Assembly: GCA_017435245.1 (NCBI GenBank)
Contig: JAFSFK010000096.1
Location: 1 to 10,721 of the forward strand
Source of the DNA: Oscillospiraceae bacterium
GTDB lineage: Bacteria; Bacillota; Clostridia; Oscillospirales; Oscillospiraceae
Length of the DNA stretch: 10,721 nucleotides
Direction: 5' to 3'
In this document: piece after piece, positions 6,192-10,721 of the stretch
Layout: every line of letters starts with the position of its first letter
Position numbering within the stretch: position 1 is the stretch's first letter
Notes under the pieces: generated by a model
The model's database searches: none
The model's input: only the letters and a program-made list of their open reading frames with translations
Told to the model about the DNA's origin: nothing
Position numbers and translations under genes: made by a program

Positions 6192-6225
6192 AAAAAACCA
6201 CCGGCGCAGATCTGCGCCGGTGGTT
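6192..6225 (-). terminator. intrinsic terminator of the AraC-family gene
   Basis: A perfect 30-bp palindrome (6196-6225, arms of 15, centre GATC) lies 4 bases beyond the stop of the minus-strand regulator. On that strand it runs into six T residues (A run at 6192-6197). Together with 6157-6187 it forms two opposed terminators four bases apart, fully separating the convergent units. Confidence 0.88.
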
Positions 6226-6229
6226 ATGT

Positions 6230-7048
6230 TTAGAATTGCTTGCGGTATCTGCTGGGGGATACGCCCACTTTTTTCTTGAAATACTTGGAGAAATAATTGT
6301 GGTCCATAAAGCCGGTTTGGATTGCGATCTCCTCCACGCTCAGGGTGGAGTTCTGCAGCAGCTGTTTTGCGGTATGGATCCGCCGCTGATTCAAATACTC
6401 GTAAGGTGTCACGCCGTAAGCACTGCGGAAGCGGCGGATGGTCTGGGATACGGACAGATAGGTGATCTCGCTGCACTTTTCCAAAGACAGCCGTTCTTCC
6501 AGATGCACATCCAGATATTCCTTCAGAAGAGAAATATTTCTGGGAACGGGCTTTTCCAGTTCACCGGAATTCAGATTGTTTCGGATGTGCTGGCACAGCT
6601 CCAAAAATACCCCACAGCAGCGGTCCATTGCGTCATCGATGTCGATGTCATCCGGAGATGCGATGTCGTGGATGCGCTGGAGGAAGCTTTGAATGTCCAG
6701 CTTGGGCAGATACATACTGTGGGTCAGACCGTAAGCGTCCAAAATGGGGGTGATCAGCTTGCCCTGCAGGTTTACCCAGATCTTTACCCAGGGGGTCTTA
6801 GGATCGGCGTAATACTTGTGGGGTTCGTTGGCACGCAGCAGGTAGGCATCGCCGGCAGAAGGATGAAAGGTTCCCTTGGGAGATTCCACAGTGCCGGTGC
6901 CGCTGATCACATACTCGATGACGGTCAAATGGGCACAATTGCGCTCCATGGAATAGCTCTCATCACAGTAGGAAATACCAAAACATTCCATTGCAAAAGG
7001 CATATTTTCGTAGTCGATGCCCAGGAAATCTTTTTTGTCTTCTCTCAT
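6230..7048 (-). CDS. AraC-family transcriptional regulator with N-terminal cupin-like domain
   Basis: This protein of 272 residues has an N-terminal beta-barrel sensor region (about 20-97, with ISGTGTVESPKGTFHPSAGD and ANEPHKYY typical of AraC-type cupins). Its C-terminal DNA-binding region (172-272) holds two helix-turn-helix units, LSLEKCSEITYLSVSQTIRR and LSVEEIAIQTGFMDHNYFSK, ending in the family hallmark FKKKVGVSPSRYR. Such proteins bind a sugar and activate nearby transport and hydrolase genes. The frame extends upstream to an ATG at 7093, but that start has no ribosome binding site. The ATG at 7048 has AAGGGAG (7058-7064) nine bases upstream and is preferred. The gene lies between two plus-strand operons and is divergent from the GH2 operon, so it is the likely local regulator. 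Its ligand is unknown. Confidence 0.9.
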   Translation of the reverse strand: MREDKKDFLGIDYENMPFAMECFGISYCDESYSMERNCAHLTVIEYVISGTGTVESPKGTFHPSAGDAYLLRANEPHKYYADPKTPWVKIWVNLQGKLITPILDAYGLTHSMYLPKLDIQSFLQRIHDIASPDDIDIDDAMDRCCGVFLELCQHIRNNLNSGELEKPVPRNISLLKEYLDVHLEERLSLEKCSEITYLSVSQTIRRFRSAYGVTPYEYLNQRRIHTAKQLLQNSTLSVEEIAIQTGFMDHNYFSKYFKKKVGVSPSRYRKQF

Positions 7049-7202
7049 GCGCACATTCTCCCTTTTGATGCGAGGAATCTCCATTGTTGTCATAATAACC
7101 GGAATGGTACAATATAAATATACACCAATTACGATTCGAATACCACGGAAAAAACTGGACGTATTGCAAAAATCCTACGAAAAGAGCAACCGAATCGCCT
7201 TT

Positions 7203-7230
7203 TTGAATGTGTATTTTGTATAGATATATT
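7203..7230 (+). promoter_or_regulatory. candidate promoter of the GH2-transport operon
   Basis: TTGAAT (7203-7208, four of six) and TATATT (7225-7230, five of six) are separated by 16 bases. A start near 7237 would give a leader of roughly 160 bases before the GH2 gene, containing the small ORF at 7266-7373. The -35 is weak, as expected if the divergent AraC protein activates it. Other AT-rich hexamers nearby make the choice uncertain. Confidence 0.35.
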
Positions 7231-7265
7231 TTACATCACCTATATGATAAATAGAAAGGATGATT

Positions 7266-7373
7266 ATGCGCATTCTTATACCCAATATGAGCGAAAGCGC
7301 AGGAGATCGAAAGAAAACAGATTGTCAAAAAACGAACCGGTATTGCGCAAAAAAAACGGTATTTGGTATTTGA
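7266..7373 (+). CDS. possible 35-residue leader peptide upstream of the GH2 gene
   Basis: A short frame starts at ATG 7266, with AAAGGA (7255-7260) five bases upstream, and ends in TGA at 7371, 22 bases before the GH2 start region. The peptide (MRILIPNMSESAGDRKK and 18 more residues) is basic and has no recognised domain or membrane segment. It could be a translated leader controlling the operon, or a chance frame in AT-rich DNA. I do not recognise it, and a real ribosome binding site is the only support. Confidence 0.25.
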   Translation: MRILIPNMSESAGDRKKTDCQKTNRYCAKKTVFGI

Positions 7374-7395
7374 TGTGCAGAATGGAGGACTTATG

Positions 7396-9141
7396 ATGAA
7401 TATTCCCAGACCGGAGTATCCCCGGCCTCAAATGCGCAGAGATTGTTGGCAGAACCTGAATGGACAGTGGGAGTTTGAGATCGACCACGGTCTTAGCGGC
7501 AAAGAACGTGGCTTGCAGAATGCTGACCACTTAAAGGATATGATCACGGTTCCCTTCTGCCCGGAAAGTGAGCTGTCCGGGATCGGCTATAAGGACTTTA
7601 TGCGGTGCGTCTGGTACCGCAAAGAGGTGACCCTTTCTCCTGCGTGGGTATCTGCTGTAGAAGCAGGGGAGCGGGTGATCCTCCACTTTGGTGCTGTGGA
7701 TTATCAGGCAACTGTGTATGTAAACGGCAAAGAGGCAATCGTACATAAGGGCGGCTACAGTGCCTTCAGCGTGGACATCACCCCTTACTTGAATGGCGAA
7801 AAGGCCGTGATCACGGTGTGTGCCGAGGATGATCTGCGCAGCCATAAGCAGCCTGCCGGCAAGCAGAGCGACAAGTTCCATTCCTATGGCTGTTATTATA
7901 CCAGAACCACCGGCATCTGGCAAACTGTGTGGCTGGAAAGAGTTCCCTGCAATTATATTACCAATTACCGGGTATATCCGGATGCGGATAATTCCGCTGT
8001 ACGCATCAGCGTAATGACCTCCGGCAATGCACCTCTGACGGTGAAGGCTTTCTATGAGGGAAGACTTGTCGCCCAGAAGACAGTGGCAGCCTTCCGGGGT
8101 CAGACAGATGTGTATCTGGAGCTGGCGGAAAAGCACCTGTGGGAGCTGGGTGAGGGCAGACTTTACGATCTGCAGTTTACCTTTGGTGAGGACAAGGTGG
8201 ATGGCTATTTTGGCCTGCGCAGTATCCGTATGGAGGGGATGAAGTTCCTGCTCAACGGCAAGAATGTCTTCCAGCGCCTGGTGCTGGACCAGGGCTTCTA
8301 CCCCGATGGCATCTATACCGCTCCCAACGAAGAAGCGCTGATCCACGATATTGAGATCTCTCTGGCAGCAGGTTTTAACGGTGCAAGACTTCACGAGAAG
8401 GCTTTTGAGCCCCGCTTCCTGTACCACTGTGACCGTATGGGTTATATGGTCTGGGGCGAGCAGGCCAACTGGAATCTGGATGTGACCCGTTACGAGGCGG
8501 TTGACTGGTTCCTGCCGGAGTGGATGGAGCTGGTGGAACGGGATTTCAACCATCCTTCCATTGTGGGCTGGTGCCCGCTGAATGAGACCTGGGACTTTAA
8601 CGGACGGCAGCAGTGCAACGGTGTTCATACTATGCTCTATCAGGTCACCAAGGCGATGGACCCCACCCGCCCCTGCATCGATACCAGCGGCAACTACCAC
8701 GTGATCACCGATATTTTCGATGTTCACGATTACGACCAGAACCCCGAGACCTTCAAGGCCCGCTATGATGAGCTGATGGAGAAGGGGGAGTTTGATATTT
8801 CCTTCAACTGCGGCAAGGGTCCGAACGACACTTTGCGCCATACCTACAAGGGTGAGCCGGTGTTCGTCAGCGAATACGGCGGCATCAAATGGGATGTGAG
8901 CGGCGGCGCAGAAAACTGGGGCTACGGCACCGGACCTCAGACAGAAGAGGAGTTTATCCAGCGCTACCGTGGCTTGACTCAGGCGCTTCTGTGCAACGAT
9001 AAGATCTGTGGTTTCTGCTATACCCAGCTTTACGATGTGGAGCAGGAGACCAACGGCCTTTATACCTACCATCGTGTACCCAAGTTTGATATGGCGATCT
9101 TCAAGGAAATAAACATTGCTAAGGCGGCAATTGAGGACTGA
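7396..9141 (+). CDS. glycoside hydrolase family 2 enzyme (beta-galactosidase/beta-glucuronidase-like)
   Basis: This 581-residue retaining glycosidase is of the short GH2 type. Residues ~1-175 form the jelly-roll sugar-binding domain (CWQNLNGQWEFEID, VWYRKEVTL, VDYQATVYVNGKEAIVHKGG). An Ig-like domain follows to ~270, and a TIM barrel fills the rest. The acid/base is Glu397 in CPLNETWDF and the nucleophile Glu493 in VFVSEYGG. The position-specific GARLHEK corresponds to the Arg/His segment at the start of the barrel in this clan. No signal peptide is present, so it acts on imported oligosaccharides. The start is placed at ATG 7396, seven bases after GGAGG (7384-7388); ATG 7393, one codon earlier, is also possible. 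It leads an operon with two lipoproteins, the first starting 13 bases after its stop. Which glycoside it cuts (galactoside, glucuronide, arabinopyranoside) cannot be decided here. Confidence 0.88.
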   Translation: MNIPRPEYPRPQMRRDCWQNLNGQWEFEIDHGLSGKERGLQNADHLKDMITVPFCPESELSGIGYKDFMRCVWYRKEVTLSPAWVSAVEAGERVILHFGAVDYQATVYVNGKEAIVHKGGYSAFSVDITPYLNGEKAVITVCAEDDLRSHKQPAGKQSDKFHSYGCYYTRTTGIWQTVWLERVPCNYITNYRVYPDADNSAVRISVMTSGNAPLTVKAFYEGRLVAQKTVAAFRGQTDVYLELAEKHLWELGEGRLYDLQFTFGEDKVDGYFGLRSIRMEGMKFLLNGKNVFQRLVLDQGFYPDGIYTAPNEEALIHDIEISLAAGFNGARLHEKAFEPRFLYHCDRMGYMVWGEQANWNLDVTRYEAVDWFLPEWMELVERDFNHPSIVGWCPLNETWDFNGRQQCNGVHTMLYQVTKAMDPTRPCIDTSGNYHVITDIFDVHDYDQNPETFKARYDELMEKGEFDISFNCGKGPNDTLRHTYKGEPVFVSEYGGIKWDVSGGAENWGYGTGPQTEEEFIQRYRGLTQALLCNDKICGFCYTQLYDVEQETNGLYTYHRVPKFDMAIFKEINIAKAAIED

Positions 9142-9154
9142 GGAGGCTATGCCT

Positions 9155-10156
9155 ATGAAAAACAGTTGGAAACTTTTACTTGTCATCTGCCTGGTCGCAG
9201 CCCTTCTGTTAGGCTGCGGTGCCAAGGTGGAAGAGGAAGTAACCGAACCCACCGAGGAAGCGGGCAATCCCTTTGCAACTGAGGCGGTGACTTACCCCTA
9301 TGACTTCACCTCCGAGGATTTCTTCTACATCAAGGATTGTCTGAACTACATTCCCTCTGCATCTGTGAGCGGCGTGAAGGAGGACGGTTCCTTCTTCAAT
9401 ATGGAAACCTACAGACATGAAGCCACAGGCGAAGATTTCTATGTTATGCAGGGCGGCTGCGCCGATGGCAAATACGCATATCTGGTGCTGGAAGGCAGCA
9501 GCGTGCTCATCGATGGTGAGAACTACAGCAAAGGCCACGTGATCGGCAAGGTGGATATGTCTACCTGGGAGGTCGTGGCGGTTTCCGAGCCTATGTCTTT
9601 GGGCCACGGCAACGGCATGTGCTACAATCCCAACCTGAATCAGCTGGTCATCTCTATGTGTAACGACGTTACCAATACCGCCGATTTGGATGAAACGAAA
9701 TGTGTGGCATTTGTGGATGCAGACACCCTGGAGCTTGTGGAAGTCCGGGAGCTGGCGCTGGCCATCAACGCCATCGACTACAATCCCAAGCGGGATCTGT
9801 ATGTGGTGGGCATTAAGGGCAATTCGGCAGCTTTCGCTGTTTTGGATTCCGACTTTGTGGAGCTGGGCTGGTATCCCGGCAACAACTGCGGCCTGGGAAG
9901 CCAGGACGTGGACTGCGATGATAACTACATCTATGTGGGCAACAGCGGCGTCGGTGTTATGCCCGGTATGGAAGTAGTAAAGGTCTACGACTGGAACGGT
10001 GAATATGTGGGAATCTTCCGGGTGGACAGCGTTTCCGAGCAGGAAGCTCTGTTTAACTACGATGGCCAGTACTACATCACCTTCTATACCGGTAACGGCG
10101 GTCGTATTTTCAAGATCAATTATGATTTTAGCCTGTTGGGGCAGATCAGTGAGTAA
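9155..10156 (+). CDS. predicted beta-propeller lipoprotein of unknown function
   Basis: This 333-residue protein has a lipoprotein signal peptide: MKNSWK, a hydrophobic stretch, and lipobox LLLGC with Cys21 as the lipidated residue. An acidic, Thr/Pro-containing linker (about 22-45) follows. The body has repeated strand-rich units, for example GMCYNPNLNQLVIS (Tyr157) and AIDYNPKRDLYVVG (Tyr209), 52 residues apart. Each is followed by a segment like VAFVDADTLELVEV or FAVLDSDFVELGW, and later by DDNYIYVGNSG and KVYDWNGEYVGIF. This spacing and pattern resembles YncE/NHL-type beta-propeller blades. It would sit on the outer face of the membrane. The Shine-Dalgarno AGGAGG (9141-9146) overlaps the GH2 stop. 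ATG 9149 is too close to it, so ATG 9155 (eight bases) is chosen. Its place between a glycosidase and a sugar-binding protein suggests glycan binding or presentation, which is inference. Confidence 0.75.
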   Translation: MKNSWKLLLVICLVAALLLGCGAKVEEEVTEPTEEAGNPFATEAVTYPYDFTSEDFFYIKDCLNYIPSASVSGVKEDGSFFNMETYRHEATGEDFYVMQGGCADGKYAYLVLEGSSVLIDGENYSKGHVIGKVDMSTWEVVAVSEPMSLGHGNGMCYNPNLNQLVISMCNDVTNTADLDETKCVAFVDADTLELVEVRELALAINAIDYNPKRDLYVVGIKGNSAAFAVLDSDFVELGWYPGNNCGLGSQDVDCDDNYIYVGNSGVGVMPGMEVVKVYDWNGEYVGIFRVDSVSEQEALFNYDGQYYITFYTGNGGRIFKINYDFSLLGQISE

Positions 10157-10204
10157 AACAGTTTTCAAAGGAAACCGTTATATATCTAAAAGGAGGAAAT
10201 GATT

Positions 10205-10721
10205 ATGAAGTTTAATTGGAAGGCATTTACCGCTGCGATCCTGTGCCTGGTTATGGTGCTGGGTCTGTGCGCCTGCGGTGCCGGTACCGGTTCTGAGGCA
10301 AACAATGGGGACAATGGGGACAATGGAGAAGCGGCTGTGGAAAATGGCAGTGAGGCTGTAACCGTCAGCGGTCCCATCACCATTGAGTTCTGGCATACCC
10401 GTTCCGGCGACCATGGCAAGCTGCTGGACGAGCAGATCAAGAAGTTCAACGAGACCAACACCCTGGGCATCACCGTGGTCGGCACCTATCAGGGCAGCTA
10501 CTATGATGTTCTGTCCAAGGTCAAGACCGCCTATGGCACGGACACCGCTCCCGTTCTGGCACTGGTAGGTGCCGGCGGTATCGAAGAGCTTGCCGAAAAC
10601 GGCGCAGTGAAGGATATGTCCGCTTATGTAGAAAGAGACAGCTGGGATGTGGAGAACATTCCCGAGAGCCTGCGCTACTACATGGAGCACTACGAGGGTC
10701 AGATCATTGAGTTCCCTTATC
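10205..10721 (+). CDS. ABC transporter sugar-binding lipoprotein, family 1 extracellular solute-binding protein (3' truncated)
   Basis: The first 172 residues are visible; the frame is open at the window end, against about 420-480 residues for the family. A lipoprotein signal peptide ends in LGLCAC with lipidated Cys24. A short low-complexity linker with NGDNGDNGE follows, coded by a repeated AATGGGGAC unit (10304-10321). From about residue 58 the mature domain starts ITIEFWHTRSGDHGKLLDEQ, the standard first strand and helix of UgpB/MalE-like proteins. ALVGAGGIEELAENGAVKDM then matches the usual LADNGYLLDLS-type segment. It captures a sugar or oligosaccharide for a membrane ABC importer whose permeases are expected just downstream. 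AGGAGG (10191-10196) is eight bases before ATG 10205; the in-frame ATG at 10199 is too close. The 48-base gap from the propeller gene has a weak hairpin (10157-10179) without a T tract. Confidence 0.9.
   Translation, partial: MKFNWKAFTAAILCLVMVLGLCACGAGTGSEANNGDNGDNGEAAVENGSEAVTVSGPITIEFWHTRSGDHGKLLDEQIKKFNETNTLGITVVGTYQGSYYDVLSKVKTAYGTDTAPVLALVGAGGIEELAENGAVKDMSAYVERDSWDVENIPESLRYYMEHYEGQIIEFPY

Larger units (their letters stand above)
7049..7395. other. divergent control region between the AraC regulator and the GH2 operon
   Basis: These 347 AT-rich bases carry the promoters of both directions. The minus side (7100-7125) has several TATATT-like -10 candidates but no clear -35. Visible landmarks are an 8-bp palindrome ATTCGAAT (7134-7141), an 11-mer CCACGGAAAAA (7143-7153) also found in the ribulokinase/epimerase control region (3740-3750), and a loose direct repeat around CGGTATT (7338-7344 and 7357-7363, 19 bp apart) just before the GH2 start. 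AraC proteins bind such spaced direct repeats, but none of these is proven. No RNA gene is recognised. Confidence 0.5.

Noticed and set aside
7049..7093. 15-residue N-terminal extension of the AraC regulator (start at 7093)
   Set aside because: There is no Shine-Dalgarno before 7093, whereas AAGGGAG is well placed before ATG 7048.
3797..7349. Repeated TGCGCA hexamer in intergenic DNA as a regulator motif
   Set aside because: The hexamer also occurs several times inside coding sequences of this window, so it carries little information.
7531..9267. 578-codon minus-strand open frame opposite the GH2 gene
   Set aside because: It is long but antisense to catalytic motifs of GH2 and runs into the next gene. 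No ribosome binding site or domain is seen.
10304..10325. Tandem AATGGGGAC repeat as a phase-variable microsatellite
   Set aside because: There are only two to three copies of a 9-base unit, and a change would keep the frame. It simply lengthens the flexible linker after the lipidated cysteine.

Overview
The window looks like a chromosomal segment of an anaerobic gut or rumen type Clostridia (Bacillota, perhaps Oscillospiraceae-like). This is inferred from strong AGGAGG-type ribosome binding sites, Gram-positive sigma-A-like promoters, lipoprotein-anchored ABC solute-binding proteins, moderate GC in coding regions, and gene families typical of Clostridia that use plant glycans. No taxonomic marker gene is present, so the assignment is tentative.

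Layout. (1) 1-606 is the C-terminal part of a beta-CASP metallo-beta-lactamase RNA-processing enzyme, followed by an intrinsic terminator. (2) 650-1025 has no gene. It holds a second hairpin and then a cluster of about seven stem-loops that looks like an internally deleted IS200/IS605-type element without transposase. (3) 1262-1996 is a cytoplasmic glycerophosphodiester phosphodiesterase with a good promoter. It shares a symmetrical terminator with the convergent gene. (4) 2037-3671 (minus) is an L-ribulokinase (AraB-type FGGY kinase) whose promoter is occupied by two 16-bp direct repeats. (5) 3877-6151 is a three-gene plus-strand operon: a xylose-isomerase-like TIM-barrel sugar epimerase/isomerase, then two tandem paralogous SGNH/GDSL esterases joined by a 1-nt stop/start overlap. 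(6) Back-to-back terminators separate this from an AraC-family regulator on the minus strand (6230-7048). (7) Divergent from the regulator, a plus-strand operon begins: a possible short leader ORF, a GH2 glycosidase, a predicted beta-propeller lipoprotein of unknown role, and the start of an ABC sugar-binding lipoprotein cut by the window end.

Taken together, 2037-10721 reads as a Gram-positive glycan or oligosaccharide utilisation locus. A solute-binding lipoprotein captures an oligosaccharide. After import, cytoplasmic SGNH esterases could remove acyl (probably acetyl) groups and the cytoplasmic GH2 enzyme could release sugars. The epimerase/isomerase and ribulokinase could then feed a ketopentose into the pentose phosphate pathway, with the AraC regulator controlling the divergent operons. 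The pathway is inferred from gene families and order; the substrate cannot be read from sequence. The least explained parts are the propeller lipoprotein, the esterase pair, the kinase/epimerase pairing without araA or araD nearby, and the regulatory repeats.
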